Shown here: one piece after another, positions 50,752 through 59,708 of the stretch
How the letters are laid out: each line of letters opens with the position of its first letter
How positions within the stretch are numbered: the first letter of the stretch is position 1
From: Parafrankia sp041008525
GTDB lineage: Bacteria > Actinomycetota > Actinomycetes > Frankiales > Frankiaceae
Length of the DNA: 64,000 bases
Assembly: GCF_041008525.1 (NCBI RefSeq)
Contig: NZ_JBFLUG010000022.1
Span: 17,982-81,981 of the forward strand
Direction of reading: 5' to 3'
Program-made: the position numbers and the translations under genes
Notes under the pieces: model-generated
Told to the model about the DNA's origin: nothing
Seen by the model: only the letters and a program-made list of their open reading frames with translations
Database searches by the model: none

Positions 50752-52815
50752 TCAGGCGGTGCGGTCGAGGCTGCCGGCAGCCAGCCGGGCGTAGTGCGCC
50801 GAGCTGGCCAGCAGCTCCTCATGGCGGCCGGCGGCGACCAGGATCCCGTCGTCGAGCACCAGGATCCGGTCGGACGCCCGCACCGTCGAGATGCGGTGCG
50901 CGATGACCAGCAGCGCCCGCCGGGCCGCGATGTCCGCCATCACCCGGGTCAGGGCCCGCTCGTTGACCGCGTCCATCTGGGACGTCGGCTCGTCGAGCAG
51001 CAGCAGGCCGGGCGCCGCGAGCAGCGCACGGGCCACCGCGACACGCTGCCGCTCACCGCCCGAGAGCATGACCCCGTGGTCGCCCACGTCGGTGTCGAGC
51101 CCGGCGGGCAGCCGGCGCACGAGTCCGGCGAGCCGGGCGACGTCGACGACCTCGGAGATGTCCGCGTCGGTGGCGTCCGGACAGGCGTAGACGATGTTGT
51201 CACGCAGGGTGCCGCAGAGCACCGGGGCGTCCTGTTCGACGAGATTGACCTGCCGGCGGGTCCGGGCCCGCTCCACCTGGCCCAGTGGGACGCCGCCGAG
51301 CAGGATCTCCCCGGCGTCCGGTTCGTAGAAGCGCTCGACGAGGCCGAGCACGGTCGACTTCCCCGCCCCCGACGGGCCCACCAGCGCTACCTGCCCGCGG
51401 GCCGGCACGACGAACGACACCCCGCGCAGCACGGGCCGCGGGCCGTAGGAGAACCACACGTCCCGGAACTCCAGCGCCGGGGCCTGCGATGCCTCCTGCA
51501 CGCCGTTGCCCGGATCCGGGCCCGGACCGGTACCGGCGTCGGAGCCGGCGGTCATGACCAGGCCCGAACCCCGCTCCGCGACGGAAACCAGGCCGGGGTT
51601 CGGGCCCGGGGCGGCCGTGGCGGTACCGGTATCCGGGACGGTACCGGCGCCTGGGCCGGTACCGGCGTCCTCTCTGGGCATGGTGAAGACGACGTTCACC
51701 CGGGTCAGCGCGCCCAGCCCGCGCTGGATCGTCTGCGCCGACTCGATGAGCTGCGACAGCGGCATCACCAGGTACGTCGCATACAGCAGGAACGCGACCA
51801 GGTCGCCCAGCGAGGTGGTCCCGCGGGCGACGAGGACACCGCCGGCGAGCAGCACGAGCAGCACCGAGCCCTGGACGGCGAGCTGCGACGCGGGCGCGAT
51901 CACCGCGCTCAGCCGGGCCATGCGCAGCCCGGCTCGGTAGGCCTCGTCCGCGTGCTCGCCGATGCGCTGGCACTCCCGTTCCTCGGCGTTGCTCGCCCGC
52001 ACGGTGCGGATCGCGGTCAGCGCCCGCTCCAGATCGGCGGACATCCGCCCGACGCTCGCCTGCCCCTGCTCGGAGACGGATCGGACCCGGGTCAGCGCCG
52101 TCAGCACGACCGAGCCTGCGAGGACCACCGCGATCACGACCAGGCCGAACAGCAGCGGATTCAGCCACACCATCAGCCCGATCGCGGCGAGGACGCCGAT
52201 GGTGCTGGTCACCACGCTGGTGAGGCTGTAGGCGACCGCGTCGCGCACGACCATCGTGTCCGCGTTGGAACGGGAGAGCAGATCGCCGATCCGCGCCTCG
52301 TCGAACACCCGGATCCGCAGCCGCAGCAGGTGGCCGATCAGCCGGTGGCGCAGGCCGAGCAGCACCCGCTGCCCCGTCCGTTCCAGCAGGAAGTGGCCCC
52401 ACGTGTCGATGGCGGCTTCCAGCAGGAACACCGCGACGAGGACGACGATGAGGACACCGGGCACATGCCCGGAGCCGGCGCCGTCGATGACCCCGCGGAC
52501 GAGCAGCGGCTGCGCCAGGCCGATGAGCGAGCCGACCGCCGTCAGCCCGGTCGCGAACGTGATCAGGCGGCCATGCCCGCGCAGCAGCCGCCACAGGTCT
52601 CCGAGGCCAGGCCGGGGCCCGGCCGGGCGACCCGGCCCGGGCGGCCCCGCCGGACCCCCGAAACCAGGAGGCGGACCATCGGGGCCGGACGGCGGTCCAC
52701 CGAAACCGGGCGGCGGACCATCGAAACCCGACGGCGGGCCGCCAGGACCGGACGGGGGACCGCCACGGGCCGGCGGCGAACCCGCGTACCCGGCGGGGCC
52801 CGCGGCCGGCGTCAC
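50752..52815 (-). CDS. ABC exporter of the lasso-like cassette
   Basis: A 687-residue full ABC exporter half: a Pro/Gly-rich head with GGPPSG and DGPPPGFG repeats (about 10-65), six transmembrane helices (about 80-360), a Gly/Pro linker (near 395-445) and the ATPase with Walker A GPSGAGKST, signature LSGGERQRVAVARALL and Walker B LLLLDEPTSQMD. No C39-type protease domain is present, unlike bacteriocin exporters. GTG 52815 overlaps the B2 stop. In lasso peptide clusters the D protein has this form and exports the mature peptide. Confidence 0.87.
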   Translation of the reverse strand: MTPAAGPAGYAGSPPARGGPPSGPGGPPSGFDGPPPGFGGPPSGPDGPPPGFGGPAGPPGPGRPAGPRPGLGDLWRLLRGHGRLITFATGLTAVGSLIGLAQPLLVRGVIDGAGSGHVPGVLIVVLVAVFLLEAAIDTWGHFLLERTGQRVLLGLRHRLIGHLLRLRIRVFDEARIGDLLSRSNADTMVVRDAVAYSLTSVVTSTIGVLAAIGLMVWLNPLLFGLVVIAVVLAGSVVLTALTRVRSVSEQGQASVGRMSADLERALTAIRTVRASNAEERECQRIGEHADEAYRAGLRMARLSAVIAPASQLAVQGSVLLVLLAGGVLVARGTTSLGDLVAFLLYATYLVMPLSQLIESAQTIQRGLGALTRVNVVFTMPREDAGTGPGAGTVPDTGTATAAPGPNPGLVSVAERGSGLVMTAGSDAGTGPGPDPGNGVQEASQAPALEFRDVWFSYGPRPVLRGVSFVVPARGQVALVGPSGAGKSTVLGLVERFYEPDAGEILLGGVPLGQVERARTRRQVNLVEQDAPVLCGTLRDNIVYACPDATDADISEVVDVARLAGLVRRLPAGLDTDVGDHGVMLSGGERQRVAVARALLAAPGLLLLDEPTSQMDAVNERALTRVMADIAARRALLVIAHRISTVRASDRILVLDDGILVAAGRHEELLASSAHYARLAAGSLDRTA

Positions 52816-53291
52816 CGGGACCCCACCGTGTCCCGCTCCCCATCCCGGTCCCGCTCCCCATCCCGCTGACGCGGCCGGGAACGGACGGTGATCATCGGCC
52901 GGTAGGCATCCGGCGGGAACGACTCGCCGACCGCGAGCCCGTCGGCCTCGACCCAGGCATGCGCCGCGAACGAACCCGCGGTGCGGACTCCGGTCCGCCA
53001 TGTCGGCCACCTCCCCGAGACGCGGCAGAGCAGTGCTGTCGCGACCGCGCGCGGCAGACATCCCGAAGGGTCGCGACAGGTGCGACTCACCGCGGTCACC
53101 GCCTCCATCGCGGCGAGCGTCTGCTGGTAGCCGGCCGGTCGGGTACCGGCCGCCGCCGCGTCCAGCACCTGCCGGAGCCGTGCCGGGGGCAGCCTCACCA
53201 GCCCGCGGGCAACGACGGTGACGGGCAGCGCGACGGCCACACGGGTCGCCCGCCGCCGGTCTGGCCGCGTCACCCGGCCAGGCCCCGTCAC
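52812..53291 (-). CDS. Lasso peptide B2-like transglutaminase-fold protease
   Basis: A 159-residue protein of the McjB C-terminal/B2 family: a helical N-terminus, then GCLPRAVATALLC with catalytic Cys78, and FAAHAWVEADGLAVGE with His111. The usual acidic residue of the triad is represented by Glu123 in VGES. The family removes leader peptides from lasso precursors. GTG 53291 overlaps the B1 stop and its own stop overlaps the exporter start, so translation is coupled three ways. The last 25 residues are Arg/Asp-rich. Confidence 0.85.
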   Translation of the reverse strand: MTGPGRVTRPDRRRATRVAVALPVTVVARGLVRLPPARLRQVLDAAAAGTRPAGYQQTLAAMEAVTAVSRTCRDPSGCLPRAVATALLCRVSGRWPTWRTGVRTAGSFAAHAWVEADGLAVGESFPPDAYRPMITVRSRPRQRDGERDRDGERDTVGSR

Positions 53292-53542
53292 CGGGCCAGC
53301 CCGGCGGTGCGCAGGCTCCCCAGCAGCAGATCGACGTCGGCGCGGGCCGTCGCGTCGTCCACGTCGTAGGCCTCGGTCACTGCCTGGGCCGCCTGCTCGG
53401 CCGTGCCGCCCTGCGCAAGCACCCCGACCGCGAGGTCGGCACTGGGGTTGAGTGTGTAGTACCGGCCGGTCCGCTCGTCCAGCAGAACGGCGCCGTACTC
53501 CGTCCGGGTGCGGACGACGTTCTCGCGCAACTGCGTCGACAT
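53288..53542 (-). CDS. PqqD/RRE-like protein (lasso peptide B1)
   Basis: An 84-residue PqqD-type RiPP recognition element: ENVVRTRTEYGAVLLDERTGRYYTLNPSA, then ADLAVGVLAQGGTAEQAAQAV and DVDLLLGSLRTAGL. B1 proteins bind the precursor's leader and present it to B2. ATG 53542 has GGAGGGG 7 bases upstream and lies one base after the SARP stop, so an earlier in-frame ATG at 53587 is not needed. It is coupled to the B2 gene by a 4-bp GTGA overlap. Confidence 0.88.
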   Translation of the reverse strand: MSTQLRENVVRTRTEYGAVLLDERTGRYYTLNPSADLAVGVLAQGGTAEQAAQAVTEAYDVDDATARADVDLLLGSLRTAGLAR

Positions 53543-53543
53543 G

Positions 53544-54404
53544 TCAGGACCCCTCCTCTCGTCCGGCGCCGGCGGATCGTCCGACACCGGCGGATCGTCC
53601 GACAGCGGTTCTGCTCGGGCGCGGGGCGGCGGCCGCGGCCGGCTCCCCGGCGAGCACCTGGGCGTGGATCCGCCGCAGCTCGACGCTCGGCTCGACCCCC
53701 AGTTCCCGGGACAGCAGGTGGTAGGCGGTGCGGTAGGCGGCGAGCGCGTCGGCGCGATGCCCGGAGCAGCTCGCGGCGACGAGATACTGGCCCCACACCC
53801 GCTCCCGTAGCGGATACTCGAGCGTCAGCGCGCGCAGCATCGGCAGGACCCGGTCGTACTGGCCGCGGTCGAGCAGGGCGTCGGCGAGATCCTCGTGAAC
53901 GACGGCGCGCAGCTCGCGCAGCCGGGCCGCCTCGGCGTGGACGACCTCCTCGGAGAGCTCCTCGTACGGCTCACCGCGCCACATCGCCAGGGCTTCGCCG
54001 AGCAGGCCGATCGCGCGGCTGTCGTCGCCGCCCCACCGGGCGTCCTGCCCGCGGCGGGCGAGATCCTCGAACAGGCAGACATCGACCTCGGTCGCGGCGA
54101 CGTTGAGCCGGTAGCCCCCCGCCCGGCCCTGGATCCGGCTGAGCTCGGCGGTCTCCCCCGCCGGCAGGACCTGGCGCAGGTCGGAGACGTACGTCTTGAT
54201 GTTCCCGATGGCCGAGGGAGGTGGTTCGGCGTCCCACAGCACCGCACGGATCTGCTCGGTGCTGGTCCACCGGCCGCGCGCCAGGAGCAGCAGGGAGAGC
54301 AGGCGCCGTTTCTTCGGCTGCGGGATCGGCACGGAGCTGCCGTCGGCCGCGTTCACCTCAAGCGGGCCCAGGATGCGGAAGGGCAGGTGCCGCCGCGGTT
54401 CCAT
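53544..54404 (-). CDS. SARP/AfsR-type transcriptional activator
   Basis: A 286-residue Streptomyces antibiotic regulatory protein. Residues about 8-100 form the OmpR-like winged HTH (FRILGPLEVNAADGSSVPI, KRRLLSLLLLARGRWTSTEQI) and about 105-250 the BTAD helical domain (VDVCLFEDLARRG, LLGEALAMWRGEPYEEL). It ends in a short AVGRSAGVGRSAGAG tail and has no NB-ARC or TPR extension. AGGAGG lies just before ATG 54404. It begins the cassette, ends one base before the B1 start, and should activate it. Confidence 0.88.
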   Translation of the reverse strand: MEPRRHLPFRILGPLEVNAADGSSVPIPQPKKRRLLSLLLLARGRWTSTEQIRAVLWDAEPPPSAIGNIKTYVSDLRQVLPAGETAELSRIQGRAGGYRLNVAATEVDVCLFEDLARRGQDARWGGDDSRAIGLLGEALAMWRGEPYEELSEEVVHAEAARLRELRAVVHEDLADALLDRGQYDRVLPMLRALTLEYPLRERVWGQYLVAASCSGHRADALAAYRTAYHLLSRELGVEPSVELRRIHAQVLAGEPAAAAAPRPSRTAVGRSAGVGRSAGAGREEGS

Positions 54405-54559
54405 AGCCTCCTATCTCCCCCGGCGGCGACGGCCCTGAACGGTGCCGGCACCGGGGGCGCACGGCGATGTCGCCTCCGTTCTGCCCTGGCCCGAATGTCC
54501 TGCCGGACAGGCAGGCATCCACAGCCGTGGCCGTGGGCCGTGGGCCGTGGGCCCGAGAG

Positions 54560-56779
54560 TCAGCGGAGCGGGCGGCGGTTGTAGGCGGCGACCGTCGGGA
54601 CGAGATCGCCGACCGTGGCGAAGTTGACCGCGAGGAAGGTGGGCCGCAGGCCGCGGGCGGCGCACTGCTCGGCGTGCGCGGACAGCGAGGACGCGGTGTT
54701 CACCAGCGCCGCGTCCGCGCGGGTGGCGGCATGGTCGGTCAGCCAGTGGTTGATCAGCAGCATGCCGGGCCGGGCCGCCCCTCGCCCCACCCGGCAGGTG
54801 AATCCGCCGGGGATCCGCACGTCGAACGGGGTGTCGGCGTTCGCTCGGAAGAAGTTGCGGTACCAGGTGCCGGGCACGTCGCCGTTCTCGGCGAACACCA
54901 CCAGGCGCCGGCCCCGGTCGATCATCTGGCCGAGAGTCGGCCACGGCTGCCCCGCTGCCGGGGGGCGGGCCAGGTACCGGCCGAGCCCGGCCTTCCGGAA
55001 CGCCACCATGACCGGCTGGGGTGGCACCCCGTCCTGCAGGATCAGGGTGATGACCTCGGCCGGGTTGCGCGCCAGCCAGCCGGCGACACCGGTCAGTGCG
55101 TCGTCCAGCGCCGTCGCACCGAGCTGGCAGATGCCGTGGCAGAGCCAGAGCCCGGGCCGCTCGGAGCTGGCGCCGGTGGCGAAGGGGCCGAGGGCCGCGC
55201 GGGCCCGCGGCCGCAGCCCGGCCAGGAACGAGTCGACCTCGGCCGGTGTCGTCCAGTGGTGGACGTCGATCATCAGCGCCCGGATCCCGCTGTCGAGCTG
55301 GCCGACCAGGTCCGGATCCTGCACGGCGCCGAGGAAACCCGCCCGTACCGACGCCATGCCGTTGTGGGTGGTCGGGTAGAGGACATCCGGGTACGCCCGG
55401 GCGCACAGGTCGGTGCCGCCGTTACAGAACGCGGTGCCGGTGCCGGCCCGGCCCGGCAGCACCGCCCACGATCCCGCGACGAACACCGCGGCGGTGGTGG
55501 TCACCGCCAGCACGCGGCGGGCCCGCCCCCGCGCCCGATAGAGGCGAGGCAGGGCGGCCGCGGCCGTGCCGAGCGTGACGCCGACGGCGAGCGGCACCAT
55601 CGCCATGTCGATCCAGGTCGACCGGACGTTGTCGAGGAGCACGCGGCCCACGTCCGCGGCCAGCTGCTGCCCGGCCGGCGGCAGTGGCGACGCCGGACCG
55701 CGCAGCGCGGACAGTGGGTCCCCGGCGACGGCTGTCAGGCCGAGGCTGACGGCGAGCGAGACCAGCCCGGCAGCGACGAGAGCGGCGGACGTCGTCCGCA
55801 CTGCCCGCGCGATCCGCTCCCCGCCCGGCTCGGGTGGTGGTCTCGGCCGGAGGAGGGCGAGGGCCAGCGCGGCGGTGGGCACCGCGAAGCAGAGCACGGC
55901 CAGGACGAGCGTGCCCGTCCCGCCCACCGTGTGGATGGCACGCAGGACGGCGCCGGCCGGGCCCCCGGGGTCGTCAGCCAGCGGACGCCCGAGGTCGAGC
56001 ACCGTGCCGCCGGCCAGCCGGGCGCGCAGGTCGGCCACTGCCGAGACGTCCCCGGAGAAGATCATCGGTCCGACGACCGCCAGCGCCTCGCCCAGGTCCC
56101 CGGACCGCAGCGCGACCAGCACCTGCTCCCGCGCGGCCGACCGGCGCGGCTCCGGCACCCGGCTCAGCAGCAGGTCGGCCAGCCAGGTGACCTGGCTGTC
56201 GGTGAGATCGATCTCCGGGACGGACGCCGGCGGCCGCCCCTGGCTCACCCGGTCGACACCGTCGAGGACGTCCCGCAGCGCCGCGGCGACGTCCTCGGTG
56301 CGGTACCGGGGCGCACCCGACACCTGCCCGGCGAGGTACACCGAGGCCAGCCGGCCGATGTTGTCGAGGATGGGACTCAGGTCGAACGCCAGGACGAACT
56401 CCGCCCGGCTGCCGTCAAGGTAGGCGGCGACGTTGTCGGCGACGCCGTCGGTCATGCCGCGCAGCGCCGCGGGCGGGACGACGAGCTGCAGGTTGTCGAC
56501 GACCAGGTCCGGGTCGACCGGCAGGTCCGCCAGCAGGTCCCCGGTGACGTCGGCCAGCACCGGATCGGTGAGGACCTCGTCACTGACCCGTTCGTGCACC
56601 TGTGCCTCGTCCAGCGCGCCGCGATAGAACGCCGCGTTCTGGGCGGTCTCGTGGACGGTCAGCAACGCCGTGCCGACCGGGGCGAGAACGGCCGCGGCCA
56701 GCACCGCCAGACAGGCCCCGCGGACGGGTCGGGACCGAACCGGCGCACCTGGGCTCCGGGCACCGAGGAGCCGAGCCAT
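54560..56779 (-). CDS. Membrane protein with C-terminal PI-PLC-like domain
   Basis: A 739-residue membrane protein. One N-terminal helix (about 20-40) is followed by a large extracytoplasmic domain (about 45-265) and four helices (about 285-430). The C-terminal 300 residues resemble the PI-PLC X catalytic barrel: YPTTHNGMASVRAGF near 470, IRALMIDVHHWTTPAEV near 500 and LWLCHGICQLG near 540, with paired His residues in the expected positions. It could hydrolyse a phospholipid head group outside the cell. Frame continues 5' to 56839, but ATG 56779 begins just before the basic N-terminus. It lies upstream of the SARP cassette on the same strand, 155 bases apart. Confidence 0.75.
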   Translation of the reverse strand: MARLLGARSPGAPVRSRPVRGACLAVLAAAVLAPVGTALLTVHETAQNAAFYRGALDEAQVHERVSDEVLTDPVLADVTGDLLADLPVDPDLVVDNLQLVVPPAALRGMTDGVADNVAAYLDGSRAEFVLAFDLSPILDNIGRLASVYLAGQVSGAPRYRTEDVAAALRDVLDGVDRVSQGRPPASVPEIDLTDSQVTWLADLLLSRVPEPRRSAAREQVLVALRSGDLGEALAVVGPMIFSGDVSAVADLRARLAGGTVLDLGRPLADDPGGPAGAVLRAIHTVGGTGTLVLAVLCFAVPTAALALALLRPRPPPEPGGERIARAVRTTSAALVAAGLVSLAVSLGLTAVAGDPLSALRGPASPLPPAGQQLAADVGRVLLDNVRSTWIDMAMVPLAVGVTLGTAAAALPRLYRARGRARRVLAVTTTAAVFVAGSWAVLPGRAGTGTAFCNGGTDLCARAYPDVLYPTTHNGMASVRAGFLGAVQDPDLVGQLDSGIRALMIDVHHWTTPAEVDSFLAGLRPRARAALGPFATGASSERPGLWLCHGICQLGATALDDALTGVAGWLARNPAEVITLILQDGVPPQPVMVAFRKAGLGRYLARPPAAGQPWPTLGQMIDRGRRLVVFAENGDVPGTWYRNFFRANADTPFDVRIPGGFTCRVGRGAARPGMLLINHWLTDHAATRADAALVNTASSLSAHAEQCAARGLRPTFLAVNFATVGDLVPTVAAYNRRPLR

Positions 56780-56941
56780 GGGACGCCAGATTACCGAGCA
56801 GCGTGCCCGTCGCAGCGACAAAAGCCGAGGTCGTTCCACGTTTGGTGGTGTGACGGGCCGCTGGGGACCCGCAGACGGGGTAGGCCGTTACGGAACGGTC
56901 CGCGCATGAGGCCGCGGCCGCCGACCCACCTGAGGTGCCCG

Positions 56942-57229
56942 ATGACCGCACATATCGGCACATCGCGACACACCGGCACATCGAGACACACCGACGTCAC
57001 CCAGCACCGGCCGGTGCTCATCTGGTCGCTGACCGCGGTCGTGATCGTCGGCCTGATCCTCGCGCTGGTCGGGATGATCCTCAACGCCTGGTTGCTGCTC
57101 GGCCTGGCCGCGGCCACCGCGGCGCTGGCGACCTTCGCGCTGTGGCCGGCGGGCGTGATGTCCCACGTCACCACCGCGCGATCGCACACGCGGTCGGCCA
57201 TCGGGCCGCCGACCGACCGCGGACCGTGA
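56942..57229 (+). CDS. Small two-helix membrane protein
   Basis: A 95-residue protein with a His/Thr-rich head (TSRHTGTSRHTD) and two membrane helices (about 27-47 and 49-70) ending in ALWPAG. GAGGTG sits just ahead of ATG 56942; ATG 56906 in the same frame is an alternative. No family is recognised. The next gene, another membrane protein, starts 36 bases after its stop, so they may be cotranscribed. Confidence 0.65.
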   Translation: MTAHIGTSRHTGTSRHTDVTQHRPVLIWSLTAVVIVGLILALVGMILNAWLLLGLAAATAALATFALWPAGVMSHVTTARSHTRSAIGPPTDRGP

Positions 57230-57264
57230 CGAGGCCCCGACGGGTCTGACGGGGAGGAACGAAC

Positions 57265-58734
57265 ATGGACACAACGGAAACAGACCGGCCACGCGGTCGC
57301 GACATGCTGCACGTCCCGCGCACGCGGGGCGCGCTGAGCGGGCTACTGATCGTGGCGGCGGGCATCTGGGGGGCGCTGATCCCCTTCGTGGGGCCGTACT
57401 TCGACTTCGGCTTCACCACCGAGGCCTGGACCTGGACGGCGAACCATTTCTGGCTCTCGCTCCTGCCGGGCGTCGCGGCGGTCGTGGCCGGCCTCATCCT
57501 GCTTGCCAGCGGCAACCGCGCGACGGCGGCGATCGGCGCGGCGATCGCGGTGGTGGCCGGTGTGTGGTTCATCGTCGGGCCGCCGCTGTCACAGATCTGG
57601 AACCCCGGGGCGTTCGGCACGCCACTGGGCGGCAAGTTCCGCCAGGCCGTGATCCTGATCAGCTTCTTCTACGGGCTGGGTGCGCTGATCCTCTTCCTCG
57701 GTTCCAGCGCGCTCGGCCGGCTCAGCGTGGTCGGGGTGCGGGACGTGGCCGCCGCGCGCAACCGCCGGCTCGGTAGGCCCGAGCCCACCAGGCGGCACGC
57801 CCGCGGCCACCGCCGCCATGCCCACGCCGGTGAGGCCGCCGGTGCCGGTGCCGCCGCCGGTGCGGGTGCCGCCGCTGGAGCGGGTGCCATGGACGCCGAC
57901 CGGACCGGGGCCCACGACACCCGGGCCGTGCCCACCGGCCAGGCAGGGCGGGCCGGCCGTGCGGAGCGCGCCGAGTACCCGGAGCGCGAGTACCCGGAGC
58001 GCGAGTACCCGGAGCGCGAGTACCCGGAGCGCGCCGGGCGCGGCGCCGCCGAGCGCGAGCCGCTCGAGGCCGGACGAAATGTGTCCCGTCGCGAGCCCGT
58101 CAGCAGCGGCCGGTACGACGAGGCGTCGGTCTACCCGGACGAGCCCTACCCGTACGAGCCGAGACGGTCGCACAACGGGCACGGCGAGCGGCGAGCCACC
58201 GCCGGCCGCGACCGCGACGGGTACTCCGCCGGCACGCGCGACCAGGCCGGCGAACGCGACCAGGCCGCGAGCGGACGCGGGTCCGGGCCGCAGGCGCAGG
58301 ACTACCGGACCGGCCAGCAGTCCCACGACTACCGGCCGGGCCAGGGGCAGGGATACCAGACCGGCGACTACCGGACCGGGCAGTACACGGTCGGCGGGTA
58401 CGAGACCGGCCGGCGTGACACCGGCGGGCGCGACATCGACGAACGCGAGACCGGCAGGTACGGCACCAGCGGCTACGCCGACGGCGGGTACGGCGACAGA
58501 GGGTACGGCGGTGACAGCGGGTACGGCGGTGACAGCGGGTACGGCGGTTACGAGGTCGGCAAGCACCGGTCCGGGGAGCGCCCGGCCGCCGCTTCCGAAC
58601 GCGGTCGTCCCGCGCCCGGTGCCACCGACGGGGACCACACCGCGGAGCAGCAGCCGGAGCACCGCCGCGACGAGCCGATCGGGGCCGGTTCCGGCGCCCG
58701 CCCCCACCGCCACCACTGGTGGGAACGACACTGA
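57265..58734 (+). CDS. Four-helix membrane protein with repeat-rich tail
   Basis: A 489-residue protein. Residues 20-155 contain four membrane helices with conserved Trp, Pro and Gly (GIWGALIPFVGPYFDFGF, WTANHFWLSLLPG, FIVGPPLSQIWNPGAFG). The tail of more than 300 residues is disordered-looking and made of short repeats: AGAG runs near 190-205, EYPER in four perfect copies, DYRTGQ copies, and a GYGGDS run near 410-425, ending HHWWERH. GGGGAGG lies 7 bases before ATG 57265. The N-terminal part resembles actinobacterial SPW-like repeat membrane proteins. Function unknown. Confidence 0.75.
   Translation: MDTTETDRPRGRDMLHVPRTRGALSGLLIVAAGIWGALIPFVGPYFDFGFTTEAWTWTANHFWLSLLPGVAAVVAGLILLASGNRATAAIGAAIAVVAGVWFIVGPPLSQIWNPGAFGTPLGGKFRQAVILISFFYGLGALILFLGSSALGRLSVVGVRDVAAARNRRLGRPEPTRRHARGHRRHAHAGEAAGAGAAAGAGAAAGAGAMDADRTGAHDTRAVPTGQAGRAGRAERAEYPEREYPEREYPEREYPERAGRGAAEREPLEAGRNVSRREPVSSGRYDEASVYPDEPYPYEPRRSHNGHGERRATAGRDRDGYSAGTRDQAGERDQAASGRGSGPQAQDYRTGQQSHDYRPGQGQGYQTGDYRTGQYTVGGYETGRRDTGGRDIDERETGRYGTSGYADGGYGDRGYGGDSGYGGDSGYGGYEVGKHRSGERPAAASERGRPAPGATDGDHTAEQQPEHRRDEPIGAGSGARPHRHHWWERH
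57973..58032. repeat. 15-bp tandem repeat, four perfect units
   Basis: GAGTACCCGGAGCGC occurs four times end to end inside the membrane-protein gene and codes for EYPER repeats. Perfect copies suggest recent expansion. Confidence 0.8.
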
Positions 58735-58868
58735 TCCCGGACGCACGCTGGCGGCGGCCCGCCCAGGCGGGCCGCCGCCCGGCCGCGCCCGGCGCCGGTG
58801 GGCTGTCCTGGTGCCAGGTGCCACACGCCGGGGGGCCCGGGCGGGTGCCGGCCTGGTAGGACAACGCC

Positions 58869-59708
58869 ATGAGCGACGAGAACACGTCCCCGGCCGGCGC
58901 GGGCGCACCGGACGGGCCCGAACCCGACGAGCTGATCTACGTGGTCGAGGACGCGATCGCCACGATCACCCTCAACCGGCCGCAGGTCCGGAACGCCTTC
59001 ACCCTGACCATGATCGACCGCTGGGCGGACGCGCTGCGGGCCGCCGAGGCCGACCCGCAGGTGCGGGTGGTGGTGGTCACCGGAGCCGGAGGCGCCTTCT
59101 GCTCCGGCATCGACCTGGCGGTGCTCAGCGGGATCGAGCCCACCCCGATCGCCCGCCGGCGGATGCTCACCGAGGGCGTCCACAAGGTGGCCCGGGCGGT
59201 GCTGGACCTCAGCAAGCCGCTGATCGCGGCGGTGAGTGGCGTCGCGGTCGGTGCCGGGCTCGACATGGCGCTGATGTGCGACATGCGCTTCGCCGCCCGG
59301 TCCGCACGGCTCTCGGAGGGCTACATCCGGATCGGTCTGGTCCCCGGTGACGGCGGCACCTACCTGCTCCCGCGCCTGGTCGGCCCGGCGAAGGCCCTCG
59401 AGCTGCTGCTCAGCGGCGACACGGTGGACGGCGTCGAGGCGGAGCGCATCGGCCTGGTCAACCGCGTCTACGACGACGAGGCGACCCTGCTCGCCGAGAC
59501 GTACGCCTTCGCCCGCCGTCTCGCCGCGATGTCACCCATCTCCAGCGCCATGATCAAGAAGGCCGTCTACCAGTCCCAGCATCTCGACCTGCGGACGAAC
59601 CTGGACCTCATCGCATCGCACATGGCGATCGTGCAGTCCACCGAGGACTACGCCGAGGCCCGTGCAGCCTTCGGTGAGCGGCGGGCTCCGACCTTCGTCA
59701 ACCGCTGA
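58869..59708 (+). CDS. Enoyl-CoA hydratase/isomerase family protein
   Basis: A 279-residue crotonase-fold enzyme that acts on acyl-CoA thioesters, probably in beta-oxidation. Signature ITLNRPQVRNAFTLTM near 36, GAGGAFCSGIDLAVL near 77 (oxyanion loop), SGVAVGAGLDMALMCDMRFAA near 125, and EGYIRIGLVPGDGGTYLLPRLVG near 155. One catalytic acid (Glu in SEGYIR) and an Asp (PGDGG) are present as in hydratases. AGGA precedes ATG 58869. It overlaps the convergent aminopeptidase gene by 11 bases. Confidence 0.9.
   Translation: MSDENTSPAGAGAPDGPEPDELIYVVEDAIATITLNRPQVRNAFTLTMIDRWADALRAAEADPQVRVVVVTGAGGAFCSGIDLAVLSGIEPTPIARRRMLTEGVHKVARAVLDLSKPLIAAVSGVAVGAGLDMALMCDMRFAARSARLSEGYIRIGLVPGDGGTYLLPRLVGPAKALELLLSGDTVDGVEAERIGLVNRVYDDEATLLAETYAFARRLAAMSPISSAMIKKAVYQSQHLDLRTNLDLIASHMAIVQSTEDYAEARAAFGERRAPTFVNR

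Noticed and set aside
54411..54518. 35-residue minus-strand frame (MPACPAGHSGQGRTEATS...) upstream of the SARP gene, with Gly at a possible core start and Glu nine residues later
   Set aside because: The spacing fits a lasso ring, but the leader would be only six residues, there is no YxxP motif, no ribosome binding site and no Thr before the core. Treated as coincidence.
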